A stretch of DNA of 64,000 nucleotides, taken from the NCBI RefSeq assembly GCF_002209565.1, contig NZ_NJIH01000009.1, positions 62,001-126,000 on the forward strand, written 5' to 3'. Within the stretch, counting starts at the first letter, position 1, and every line of letters starts with the position of its first letter. Source of the DNA: Candidimonas nitroreducens. GTDB lineage: Bacteria > Pseudomonadota > Gammaproteobacteria > Burkholderiales > Burkholderiaceae_B. Positions 1-7,833 of this stretch are shown here, in pieces. Position numbers and translations under genes: made by a program. The notes under the pieces are model-generated. The model made no database searches. It had not been told where the DNA came from and saw nothing but the letters and a program-made list of their open reading frames with translations.

Positions 1-512
1 AGCACGCGCAGGCCGTGCCGGGCTATGGCCTGGTGGCTGTCCAGCGACTTGCTGGGAGCCGGGTCTATGCTGGGGGTGTCGATGCCGATCAGCATGACGC
101 CGGCCGCGGCCAGGTATTCCACGGCAGCGGGGTCGTAGGCGGCGAAGTCGTCCGTCCAGGCGTCGACCGCTGCGCGCTGGCAGGTGCGCAGCAGAATGCG
201 CGGCGGCGCGTCCTGCAGGTGGGGCCGCAAGTCTTCGATGCCGACCAGCGGGCCGCCGTGCAGCACGTGGATCACCCGGCAGGGCCCAAGGAAAGGCTCG
301 AGTCCGAGCGCGCCGGCGGTGGCGCCGTCGGGGTCGTAGTGCAGCGGCGCGTCGGCGTGTGCGCCGATATGCGGCGAAAGCGTGATTTCGCTGACGTTGA
401 CCGGGCAGCCCGGGCCTATGGCCCAGCGCCACTGCTGGCGATAGGGGGTGTCGCCGGGGAATACCGGAGAGCGGGCCGATACCGGCGGGGAGATGTCCCA
501 GATCTTCTTCAT
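1..512 (-). CDS. kynB: Kynurenine formamidase (arylformamidase), 3' end cut by window edge
   Basis: Hydrolyses N-formylkynurenine to kynurenine and formate in tryptophan breakdown; cytoplasmic. About 170 codons are present and the C-terminus lies outside the window. The translation starts MKKIWDIS and carries the metal-binding cyclase-family stretch HIGAHADAPLH (His48, His52, Asp54, His58) and, near the break, the conserved DSKSLDSHQAI region typical of KynB. The start is taken at position 512; an in-frame ATG three codons upstream (521) is possible. It is divergent from nothing nearby: radC, on the same strand, ends 292 bases upstream, so the promoter must lie in 513-803. Partners kynA/kynU would be expected beyond the window edge (inference). 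Confidence 0.9.
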   Translation of the reverse strand, partial: MKKIWDISPPVSARSPVFPGDTPYRQQWRWAIGPGCPVNVSEITLSPHIGAHADAPLHYDPDGATAGALGLEPFLGPCRVIHVLHGGPLVGIEDLRPHLQDAPPRILLRTCQRAAVDAWTDDFAAYDPAAVEYLAAAGVMLIGIDTPSIDPAPSKSLDSHQAIARHGLRV

Positions 513-672
513 GGCGCACATATGGGTATGTAGGTGAAATGCAGGGGGGGCGCAGGCATTGGTGTGCGAGGCTCGGGGGGCGCGAGCCGGGCGGGCCTGC
601 TGCGGCCGCGCTGGCCTGGCCGGCCCTGCCCGCAATGCGCCCCTGCAACGGGCCTGCAACGCGCCCGGCGCG

Positions 673-722
673 TACGAAATGGCTGGTTCCGCGTAGGCAG
701 TCAAAGCTTATACCATTTCGTA
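673..722. promoter_or_regulatory. Inverted repeat upstream of kynB, possible operator
   Basis: A perfect 10-base inverted repeat, TACGAAATGG at 673-682 and CCATTTCGTA at 713-722, spaced by 30 bases, sits in the 291-base gap between radC and kynB, about 160-210 bases upstream of the kynB start. Kynurenine operons in proteobacteria are often controlled by an Lrp/AsnC-type activator (KynR), which binds spaced dyads; that this is its site is inference. The rest of the gap is GC-rich and shows no other signal I trust. Confidence 0.35.
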
Positions 723-803
723 TGGAGGGGCTCGGTGGGTGTTGCGGCCGCCGGTGGTTTTCGGGGTGGCTTTCCGGCGAACCGTTGCGCGGCGGGCGCC
801 ACC

Positions 804-1481
804 TTATACTTGGCCGCGCTCGGCCAGCGATATCGCCATGTCGCCGGCCACGATCAGGTGGTCGAGCAGGCGGATGTCGACCAGGGCCAGGGCCTGCTTC
901 AGGTGCCGGGTAAGCGCAAGATCCGCGGTGCTGGGCTCGGCCACGCCGGACGGGTGGTTGTGCGCCAGGATCAGCGCGGCCGCGTGATGCCGCAGGGCGG
1001 CCTTGACGATTTCGCGCGGATATACCGAGGCCTGGCTAAGCGTGCCGCGCGCGATGTCTTCGCCGGCGATGAGCCGGTACTGGGTGTCCAGGTACAAAGC
1101 CATGCAGTGTTCCACCCGCCGCGGCGCCAGGACGCTGAGGCAGTAGCTCTTGACCCGCTGCGGCTGGTCGAGTGCGTGGCCGCTGCGCAGTTCTTCTTCC
1201 AGGGCGCGCCGGTTCAGTTCGCTGATGGCCAGCAGTTCGCAGGTCTTGGCCGCGCCCAGGCCGTCGATGGCAAGCAGGGCGCGGGCTTCGGCCGAGAGCA
1301 GGCCGCGCAGGCCGCCGAAGCGTTCGATGAGGCGGTGCCCCAGGGCCACGGCGCCGCAGCCGCGCGTGCCGGTGCGCAGCACGATGGCCAGCAGTTCGGG
1401 CGAGGTAAGGACGCCGGCGCCGTGGGCCAGCAGGCGCTCGCGCGGGCGTTCGGGATCGGCAGGGCGGGAGTTTGATGCCAT
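804..1481 (-). CDS. radC: RadC family JAMM/MPN domain protein
   Basis: Historically called DNA repair protein RadC; its biochemical role is not settled. The protein is 225 residues with an N-terminal helix-hairpin-helix-like part (about residues 20-90, including LLAIDGLGAAK) and a C-terminal MPN/JAMM metalloprotease-like domain with the signature HNHPSG followed by a downstream Asp (PSTAD). The start at 1481 (MASNSRPADPERPRERL) is chosen because the family begins close to the PRERL motif; a longer in-frame reading to 1547 adds 22 unconserved residues. Next to fkpB-ispH, a neighbourhood common in Burkholderiales. Confidence 0.9.
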   Translation of the reverse strand: MASNSRPADPERPRERLLAHGAGVLTSPELLAIVLRTGTRGCGAVALGHRLIERFGGLRGLLSAEARALLAIDGLGAAKTCELLAISELNRRALEEELRSGHALDQPQRVKSYCLSVLAPRRVEHCMALYLDTQYRLIAGEDIARGTLSQASVYPREIVKAALRHHAAALILAHNHPSGVAEPSTADLALTRHLKQALALVDIRLLDHLIVAGDMAISLAERGQV

Positions 1482-1634
1482 GGGTGCGTGCTCCGGGAGG
1501 CCGGCCCTGTGCGCCCGGGGCTTGCCGCCGCTAACATTCTGCGGCAAGACCCTTGGCGATATGTGCCCAGCCCTATGCGATGAAATGCCGTGCTCTAAAA
1601 TAGAGGCTGCAATGACCCTCTACGGTGACAGATT

Positions 1635-2111
1635 TTGACTTCCCTGGCCGATTCCGTGAACGCTTTTGTCCGCCCCGATTCCTACCTGACCCTGCACTAC
1701 CGCATCGTGCTCAATTCCGGCCCGGCCGCGGGCTCGGTGTTTGCCGACACCTTCGACGGCCGGCCCGCCACCCTGCAAATGGGCGCAGGGCAGTGGGCGC
1801 CGGGCATGGAAGAGGCCTTGCTGGGGCGTGAAGACGGTACGCAGTTCAGCATCGAGCTGCCGGCGGCGCAAGCCTATGGCGAACGCAACCCCGATCTGCT
1901 GCAGCGGGTCAGCCTCGACCTGCTGGCGCAGTACACTGAGCCCGGCGTGCAATTCCAGCCCGGCGACATGGTGGAATTCTCGGCGCCCAACGGCGGGCGC
2001 TACTCGGGGGTCATGAAAGAACAGGGCGACACCTGGGCGCTGTTCGACTTCAACCACCCGCTGGCCGGCACCGACCTGCGGGTCGACGTATCGCTGCTGG
2101 GAGTGCTGTGA
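1635..2111 (+). CDS. slpA: FKBP-type peptidyl-prolyl cis-trans isomerase (SlpA/FkpB type)
   Basis: Cytoplasmic prolyl isomerase and chaperone of about 158 residues. It has the FKBP core with a large inserted flap: [13 protein letters not shown], then [13 protein letters not shown], which is the SlpA-specific signature. The start codon is TTG at 1635 or GTG at 1656 ([14 protein letters not shown]); neither has a strong ribosome binding site, so the start is uncertain by seven codons. The stop codon overlaps the ATG of ispH (TGATG), so the two genes are translationally coupled, as in many beta- and gammaproteobacteria. Confidence 0.88.
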   Translation: MTSLADSVNAFVRPDSYLTLHYRIVLNSGPAAGSVFADTFDGRPATLQMGAGQWAPGMEEALLGREDGTQFSIELPAAQAYGERNPDLLQRVSLDLLAQYTEPGVQFQPGDMVEFSAPNGGRYSGVMKEQGDTWALFDFNHPLAGTDLRVDVSLLGVL

Positions 2112-3094
2112 TGACGGACAAGAACCAGGCTGCGAATCCGTCGGCACCGCAGGCGCCGCGCCAGATAGAAGTGGTGCTGGCCCAGCCTCGCGGCTTCTGC
2201 GCCGGGGTGGATCGCGCCATCGACATCGTCGAGCGCGCGCTGGAACTGCATGGCGCGCCGATCTACGTGCGCCACGAAATCGTGCACAACCGCTACGTAG
2301 TGGAAGACCTGCGCTCCCGGGGGGCAGTGTTCATCGACGAGCTCGACCAGGCGCCGGCCGGCGCCATTGTGGTGTTTTCCGCCCACGGCGTGTCGCGGGC
2401 GCTGCGCGCCGACGCCGAGCGCCGCGGGCTGCGGGTGTTCGACGCCACCTGCCCGCTGGTCACCAAGGTGCACGTGGAAGTCGCCCGCATGCGCGCCGCC
2501 GGGCGCGAGATCATCATGATCGGCCACCGCGGCCATCCGGAGGTCGAGGGTACGCTGGGGCAGGCCGACGGCGGCATGTACCTGGTGGAAACAGTGCAGG
2601 ACGTAGCCAATCTGCAGGTACGCGACCCGGCCAACCTGGCCTTCGTCACGCAGACCACGCTGTCTGTGGACGACGCCGCCAAGGTGGCCGATGCGCTGCG
2701 CACGCGCTTTCCCGGCATCATGGAGCCCAAGAAAAGCGACATTTGCTATGCCACGCAGAATCGCCAGGACGCGGTCAAGATCATGGCGCCCGATTGCGAC
2801 CTGGTGCTGGTGGTGGGCAGCCCCAACAGCTCGAATTCGAACCGCTTGCGCGAGGTGGCCGAACGCAAGGGCGCGGCCGCCTATCTGGTGGATGACCCCG
2901 ACATGATCCAGCCGGCCTGGCTGGAATCGGCGCGGCGCGTGGGCGTGACCGCCGGCGCTTCGGCGCCCGAGGTGCTGGTGCAGCAGGTGATCGGCCGGCT
3001 CAAGGAACTGGGCGCCGTGTCGGTGCGCGCGCTGCCCGGCGTCGAAGAGAACGTGGCGTTCCCGCTGCCGCGGGAACTGTCGCGCAAGCTGTAG
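2111..3094 (+). CDS. ispH: 4-hydroxy-3-methylbut-2-enyl diphosphate reductase
   Basis: Last enzyme of the MEP isoprenoid pathway, reducing HMBPP to IPP and DMAPP with a [4Fe-4S] cluster. The three cluster cysteines are visible at Cys30 (PRGFCAGV), Cys114 ([11 protein letters not shown]) and Cys212 ([11 protein letters not shown]), with the substrate-binding [10 protein letters not shown] stretch after them. Length of 327 residues is normal. ATG at 2111 overlaps the slpA stop; a GTG immediately before it (2108) is in frame but unnecessary. Housekeeping, essential in organisms lacking the mevalonate route. Confidence 0.97.
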   Translation: MTDKNQAANPSAPQAPRQIEVVLAQPRGFCAGVDRAIDIVERALELHGAPIYVRHEIVHNRYVVEDLRSRGAVFIDELDQAPAGAIVVFSAHGVSRALRADAERRGLRVFDATCPLVTKVHVEVARMRAAGREIIMIGHRGHPEVEGTLGQADGGMYLVETVQDVANLQVRDPANLAFVTQTTLSVDDAAKVADALRTRFPGIMEPKKSDICYATQNRQDAVKIMAPDCDLVLVVGSPNSSNSNRLREVAERKGAAAYLVDDPDMIQPAWLESARRVGVTAGASAPEVLVQQVIGRLKELGAVSVRALPGVEENVAFPLPRELSRKL

Positions 3095-3096
3095 GA

Positions 3097-3152
3097 GGGT
3101 CGAGCCGCGTAGGTCGAGCCGCATAGGTCGGGCCGCATAGGTCGGGCCGCGA
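3097..3152 (+). repeat. Four tandem 14-base units downstream of ispH
   Basis: Units at 3097-3110, 3111-3124, 3125-3138 and 3139-3152 are variants of AGGTCGRGCCGCRT. They begin three bases after the ispH stop codon and do not encode protein. Direct slippage duplication is the simplest origin. Confidence 0.8.
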
Positions 3153-3250
3153 CACCTCCGGAGCGAGCAAGCCGCCACTGCCACGGCCGGCTCGGACGAG
3201 GCCAGAATTGAAATGATCGAATTCGATCAGGAACGAGGGGTATACCGATC

Positions 3251-3895
3251 ATGAAGCTCTACAGTTATTTCCGCAGTTCGGCCGCCTACCGCGTGCGCAT
3301 CGCCCTGAACCTGAAGGGGCTGCCCTATGAAACAGTGCCGGTGCATCTGCTGCGCCAAGGGGGCGAGCAGCTGCTGCCCGAGTACCGGCGCCTCAACCCC
3401 ACCGCGCTGGTGCCGACCCTGGTCGACGGCGACCTGGCCCTGGGCCAGTCCATGGCCATACTCGAATACCTGGAAGAAACCTATCCGCAGCCGGCGCTGC
3501 TGCCGGCGGACGCCGCCGGGCGGGCGCGGGTGCGGGCCATCGCCCAGACCATCGCCTGCGACATCCATCCCCTGGACAACCTGCGCGTGCTGAAATACCT
3601 GAAGCACGAAATGAAGGTATCGGAAGAAAGCAAGAACGCCTGGTACAGGCACTGGGTGGAAGTGGGCCTGGCGGCGGTCGAAGGCATGTTGGCGCAGCAC
3701 CCCGCCACGGGCGAGTTCTGCCACGGCGGCCAGCCCAGTTTTGCCGACCTGTGCCTGGTGCCCCAGGTGGCCAATGCGCGCCGTTTCGAGTGCGACCTGG
3801 GCGCCATGCCGACGATAGTGCGCATCGACGCCCGCTGCCAGGAGCTGGACGCCTTCCGCCAGGCAGCCCCGGCCAAGCAGCCCGACGCTGAATAA
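3251..3895 (+). CDS. maiA: Maleylacetoacetate isomerase / zeta-class glutathione S-transferase
   Basis: Glutathione-dependent cis-trans isomerase acting in tyrosine/homogentisate breakdown (maleylacetoacetate to fumarylacetoacetate); the closely related maleylpyruvate isomerase cannot be excluded. The 214-residue protein starts MKLYSYFRSSAAYRVRIAL, the zeta-class motif with the catalytic serine pair, and has QSMAILEYLEE for glutathione binding and the C-terminal FADLCLVPQVANA helix. An upstream gap of 156 bases separates it from ispH. No fumarylacetoacetase or homogentisate dioxygenase lies in the window, so the pathway assignment rests on the sequence alone. Confidence 0.88.
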   Translation: MKLYSYFRSSAAYRVRIALNLKGLPYETVPVHLLRQGGEQLLPEYRRLNPTALVPTLVDGDLALGQSMAILEYLEETYPQPALLPADAAGRARVRAIAQTIACDIHPLDNLRVLKYLKHEMKVSEESKNAWYRHWVEVGLAAVEGMLAQHPATGEFCHGGQPSFADLCLVPQVANARRFECDLGAMPTIVRIDARCQELDAFRQAAPAKQPDAE

Positions 3896-4037
3896 ACAGG
3901 GCGCTGCCGTCACTTGGCCGCAGGCCGCCGGCTGTTGTGCAGCCCCGGCGCGGGCCGCCTGCCCCGCCTACCCGCCGCCCATGCCGCCGCCGAGGTGGCA
4001 CGCGCTGCGGCATCTGGCCGTACTTTGCCTTTGTGAC

Positions 4038-4082
4038 TTCATACCAATCCGCTTTCAAAGAGATAAGAATCCCTGGTATGAA
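4038..4082. repeat. Spaced inverted repeat between convergent genes
   Basis: TTCATACCA at 4038-4046 and TGGTATGAA at 4074-4082 form a perfect 9-base inverted repeat with a 27-base AT-rich spacer in the gap between maiA (+) and the isomerase gene (-). Because the genes converge, a terminator or protein-binding site shared by both ends is more likely than a promoter operator. No run of T follows directly. Confidence 0.4.
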
Positions 4083-4110
4083 TCCTTATATTTTTGATTG
4101 CAGATGCGTA

Positions 4111-4728
4111 TCAGGCCGCTGCGCCGGGCCCGCGGCGCTGCAGCCATCTGCGGATGTAGTCGAAGCGGTCGAAGCCCCAGAAGGGCTCGTCGTCGATGAA
4201 AATGAATGGCGCGCCGAACACCCCGCGCGCGGTGGCGGCTTCGATGCCCGACTTCAGCGCCGCCTTGATGTCGTCCTGCTGCATGCCCTGTGCGACCGCG
4301 CCGGCGTCCAGCCCGGCTTGCTGAGCCGCCGCCAGCACGACTTCGGGCTGGCTGATGTCCTGGCCCGCGGCGAAGTAGGCGTGGAATACCGCGTGCGCGA
4401 AGTCGCGCGCCTTGGCCGCGCCGTGTTGCGCGTCGATCCAGAGCATGGCGCGCGCGGCGCCTATCGTGGCCACGGGAAACTTCTGCGGGTGCACGTAGGG
4501 GATGTCGAACAGCGCCGCGGTGCGGGCGAAGTCGTGCAGCGCGTAGCGGCCCTTGATGGGTACGTCGACCAGCGGAACCACGCCTATCTGCTTGAACACC
4601 GGCCCCAGCAGGATGGGGTGCCAGCGCACCGCGCGGCCGAGTTCGGCACCCAGCGCGTCGACGCGGGTGCTGGCGCAGTAGGAATACGGAGAGGAAAAGT
4701 CGAAATAGAAGTCTATGGGGCTGTTCAT
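4111..4728 (-). CDS. 2-hydroxychromene-2-carboxylate isomerase, DsbA-like thioredoxin fold
   Basis: Family enzymes use glutathione to isomerise 2-hydroxychromene-2-carboxylate in naphthalene-type aromatic degradation; many genomic copies have unknown natural substrates. The protein of about 205 residues starts MNSPIDFYFDFSSPYSY, the kappa-class GST/HCCA isomerase motif with the glutathione-binding serine, and ends with GVFGAPFIFIDDEPFWGFDR, the conserved cis-Pro region. The start at 4728 matches the family; the reading frame continues nine codons upstream. No other aromatic degradation gene is adjacent, so the substrate is unknown. Confidence 0.88.
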   Translation of the reverse strand: MNSPIDFYFDFSSPYSYCASTRVDALGAELGRAVRWHPILLGPVFKQIGVVPLVDVPIKGRYALHDFARTAALFDIPYVHPQKFPVATIGAARAMLWIDAQHGAAKARDFAHAVFHAYFAAGQDISQPEVVLAAAQQAGLDAGAVAQGMQQDDIKAALKSGIEAATARGVFGAPFIFIDDEPFWGFDRFDYIRRWLQRRGPGAAA

Positions 4729-4897
4729 GGTGGCCTGCGCGGGTCTGCCTGGCAATCGATACAGTCTGTAAACAGTTTATCCTGATTTGCCGCGGCCTTT
4801 CGCGACGCTTTCTTTGTATGATGCATATCCATATCCAGCGCGGTGCGTGGCCGCGCCCCGCGGCCGTGGGCCATGGCCGGAAAAAAGCGGAACACAG

Positions 4898-6343
4898 ATG
4901 AAAAAAAGCGCAGTAGTCCTGGGAGTAGTGGTTGCCGTGGGCGTGGTCTATACGGCGGGTTCGTGGTATGTGGGCAAAAGGGCGCAGCAGGTCGTGGAAC
5001 GGGCCGTGCAGCAGGCCAACGAACGCGCCGCCGGCGTGCTCGGGCCCGGCGCCGCGAACGGCACGCTCAAGGTCGTGGTCAACGACTACCAGCGCCATGT
5101 GTTCTCGTCCGACGTGCTGCTGTCCATCGAATTCAAGGGCCCCGACGGCAAGGCGGCCGATTTCACCTTGCACGATCACCTGGATCATGGGCCTTTCCCG
5201 TGGTCGGCCCTGCGCGCCGGACGCTACGCGCCATTGCTGGCTTACAGCCAGTCGCAACTGATCCCGACGGCCGCCACGCAGCCCTGGTTCGATGCGCTCA
5301 AGGGCGAGTCGCCGGTCACGGCGCAGACCCGCGTGCAGTTCTCGGGCTTGATCCAGTCGCGTTGGAACTTCAAGCCGCTGCAGTACAAGAATGCCGACGG
5401 CGATGTGCAGTTCGGCGGCGGCTTCATGAGCGTGGACGCCGACGGCGACGGCAAGAACGGCAAGTTCAGCGGCAAGTTCCCGTCGCTGACCCTGGTGTAT
5501 CCGGATACTGGCGAACGCATTGCCGTACAGGGGGTCGAGCTGCACAGCACCACCAGCTCGCCCGCGGCGGATGCCTCGCAGATCAAGAGCGAAGGGCAGC
5601 TGCAGAGCCTGGATCTGACGCCGCAGCAAGGGGCCGCGGCCATACACGTGCAGAAGCTGGGCTTCCATTTCGACAGCAACCAGAAGGGCAGCCTGCTGGA
5701 TGCCACGCTGCGCTATGACCTGGGCCGTATCGGCGTGGGCGATGCCGACCTGGGTTCGGTCACGATCGGATCGGGCGCCACGCACCTCGATACCAAGGCC
5801 TTGGCGGCCTTGGCCAGCGAATACGATGCGCTGCGGGCCAAGCATGGCGACGACCTGGGTTCGTCCATGAGCGACGCAGAGGCCGACGCCTTGCGCCAGA
5901 AGGCGCTGGGGCTGCTCGACAGCCAGCCGATGCTGGCGCTGGATCCCATGGTCTGGAAGAACGACAAGGGCCAGAGTTCATTTGCGCTGAAGCTGAACCT
6001 TGCCGCGCCGCAAGGCGATGCCTCCGCAGCGGGCATGGCCGGCTTTCAGTCCCTGCTGCCGCAGGTGCTGCAGCAGATCGATTTCAATCTGTCGATATCG
6101 CGCCCGATGTTCATCGAAGCCGCGGCACAGCTGGCCAAGTCGTCCGGGCAGCCCGCCACGCCGCTGCTGGGCACCATGCTGTTCGACCAGTATGCCGGCA
6201 GGCTGGAGGCGCAGGGGCTGGTGCAGAAGCAGGGCGATACCGTAACGGCCGCCATCCGCTACAGCAAGGGCCGCGTCGAGGTCAATGGCAAGGACATGAG
6301 CGTCGACGATTTCGTGCAAAAGGCATTGGCATCGGCCATGTAA
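4898..6343 (+). CDS. DUF945 (YdgA-like) family protein
   Basis: The protein of 481 residues starts MKKSAVVLGVVVAVGVVY, an uncleaved signal-anchor helix, so it is held in the inner membrane with its bulk in the periplasm. The remainder is the DUF945 repeat-like beta-rich region (YQRHVFSSDVLLSIEF near residue 68, DHGPFPWSALR near 100), ending with VEVNGKDMSVDDFVQKAL, a typical end for this family. Function is unknown in any species to my knowledge. The ATG at 4898 is preferred to an in-frame position 37 codons upstream because it begins the hydrophobic anchor. Confidence 0.85.
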   Translation: MKKSAVVLGVVVAVGVVYTAGSWYVGKRAQQVVERAVQQANERAAGVLGPGAANGTLKVVVNDYQRHVFSSDVLLSIEFKGPDGKAADFTLHDHLDHGPFPWSALRAGRYAPLLAYSQSQLIPTAATQPWFDALKGESPVTAQTRVQFSGLIQSRWNFKPLQYKNADGDVQFGGGFMSVDADGDGKNGKFSGKFPSLTLVYPDTGERIAVQGVELHSTTSSPAADASQIKSEGQLQSLDLTPQQGAAAIHVQKLGFHFDSNQKGSLLDATLRYDLGRIGVGDADLGSVTIGSGATHLDTKALAALASEYDALRAKHGDDLGSSMSDAEADALRQKALGLLDSQPMLALDPMVWKNDKGQSSFALKLNLAAPQGDASAAGMAGFQSLLPQVLQQIDFNLSISRPMFIEAAAQLAKSSGQPATPLLGTMLFDQYAGRLEAQGLVQKQGDTVTAAIRYSKGRVEVNGKDMSVDDFVQKALASAM

Positions 6344-6370
6344 CGCAAGGCCCGCGCCGGCACCGTGCGA

Positions 6371-6398
6371 AGGCCGCGCGGGCTGCTGCGCGCGGCCT
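6371..6398. terminator. Candidate bidirectional hairpin between convergent genes
   Basis: Arms AGGCCGCGCG (6371-6380) and CGCGCGGCCT (6389-6398) pair perfectly around an 8-base loop, in the 145-base gap between the converging DUF945 and MFS genes. There is no clear T-run, so intrinsic termination is uncertain. Confidence 0.45.
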
Positions 6399-6488
6399 GT
6401 AGCCCGTGGCTCGTGGTGGGTGAGCTGCATGTGCCCCCGCATATGGGCCGGCGCCCTGCGGGCGAGCGCACCGTGCGGCAATGCACCT

Positions 6489-7790
6489 TCATGGGTGCAT
6501 TTCTACATTGTCGAAATGCCGGTGATACAAGTAGACGAAGCCGGCCTGGAACGCGGCGCCGATGAGGAAAGGCAGTCCCAGGAAGCCCGCCTGGAACAGC
6601 ATGCCGGCGAATACCGGGCCTATGGAACGAGGAATCTGCAGCGACACATTGGCCACGCTGGCCGCCAGCCCGCGCCGGCTCGGCCGCACCAGGCCCGCGC
6701 TCAGGGCGTTGCGCGCTCCCGCCGTGCCGCGGTTGCACAAGTTGCGCAGGGTGTAGAGCGTGGCGGCGATGCCGAAGGTCGGCGCAAACGGCAGCGCCAC
6801 GAACAACACCAGGCCGACCAGGCGCATCAGCACCACGGTGCGCACGATGCCCAGCCTGGCGGTCAGCCGTCCGGCCAGCAGCGAAGACAGCCCGGCCAGC
6901 AGGAAGCCCAGCGCCATCATCGGGCCTATCAGTCCGGGCCCCTGGTCGTAGCGGATGGCGAACCAGTATGACATCAGCGGGCCGGTGAGCCCGACGCCCA
7001 TGCCGTTGACGGCGTTGACCAGGCCCAGGCGCAGCAGCAGCCCGTTTTCGCGACGCCGCAGCGCGGCCTCGTCGGCTGCTTGCGTCCCGGGCGGCGCGGC
7101 CTGTGCGGGGCTGCTTGCGGCGGCTCGCTGCGCCGGCGCGCCAGTGCGGCGCCCGGCCCCGGCCTCGGAGTCCGGCGCGCGCGCCAGCAGCGCCAGGCAG
7201 ACGAGCGAGCCCAGCAGGGCAATGCCGAATAGTGGGCGGAAGGCCAGCGCGCCCGGCAGCCAGCCGCCCAGATGGGCCGGCAGGGCGGCCAGCAGCGCGC
7301 CCAGGGCCATGCCGGCGAAGCCGCTGGCGGCGTTCAGGCTGTAGACCCGGCCGCGGCGATCCGCCGGCACACCTTGCGCGAGCCACGCCTGTTCGACCGG
7401 GGCGAAAGGCCCCGCCGAGCCATTGCCGCCGCGGCCGAAACCGCCCACTATCGCCGCGGGCGCCAGCAGCCAGGGGCTGGCGCTGCAGCAGCCCACCAGG
7501 GCCGCCAGGGCCTGGGCCGCCTCGAACCACATCAGGAACTGGCGCCGCCCGATCCGGTCGCTAAGCGGCCCGACCAGCATGGTGAGCGTGGCGCCCACCA
7601 GCAGCGTGACGGCAAGAATGAGGCTGATCTGCACGGCCGTCCATTGCAGCCGGTGCAGGTATAGCGAGAAGTCCACCACCAGCGCGCCCTGTCCGATGCT
7701 GCGCGCCAGGCGGGCGGCTATAAGCATGTGCGCCGGCCCCGCGGCGGAAACTTGCTCCCGGGGGGCGGCGGTTTGCTTGGGCAGTGGCAT
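6489..7790 (-). CDS. MFS transporter
   Basis: A 433-residue integral membrane protein with about twelve predicted hydrophobic segments. The major facilitator motif A is present between segments 2 and 3 as GPLSDRIGRRQFL, and a related GRLTARLG follows the sixth-seventh segment loop. A long hydrophilic Ala/Arg/Pro-rich central loop (about residues 205-245) separates the two six-helix halves. The architecture is typical of drug/metabolite exporters; substrate cannot be inferred. It is transcribed convergently with the DUF945 gene, and starts 44 bases after the stop of the downstream-strand phosphatase gene, so the two may share a transcript beginning upstream of the phosphatase. Confidence 0.85.
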   Translation of the reverse strand: MPLPKQTAAPREQVSAAGPAHMLIAARLARSIGQGALVVDFSLYLHRLQWTAVQISLILAVTLLVGATLTMLVGPLSDRIGRRQFLMWFEAAQALAALVGCCSASPWLLAPAAIVGGFGRGGNGSAGPFAPVEQAWLAQGVPADRRGRVYSLNAASGFAGMALGALLAALPAHLGGWLPGALAFRPLFGIALLGSLVCLALLARAPDSEAGAGRRTGAPAQRAAASSPAQAAPPGTQAADEAALRRRENGLLLRLGLVNAVNGMGVGLTGPLMSYWFAIRYDQGPGLIGPMMALGFLLAGLSSLLAGRLTARLGIVRTVVLMRLVGLVLFVALPFAPTFGIAATLYTLRNLCNRGTAGARNALSAGLVRPSRRGLAASVANVSLQIPRSIGPVFAGMLFQAGFLGLPFLIGAAFQAGFVYLYHRHFDNVEMHP

Positions 7791-7833
7791 GATGGGCTCT
7801 TATACCACGAGCCCGCCGCGGCCCGGCTGGGGT

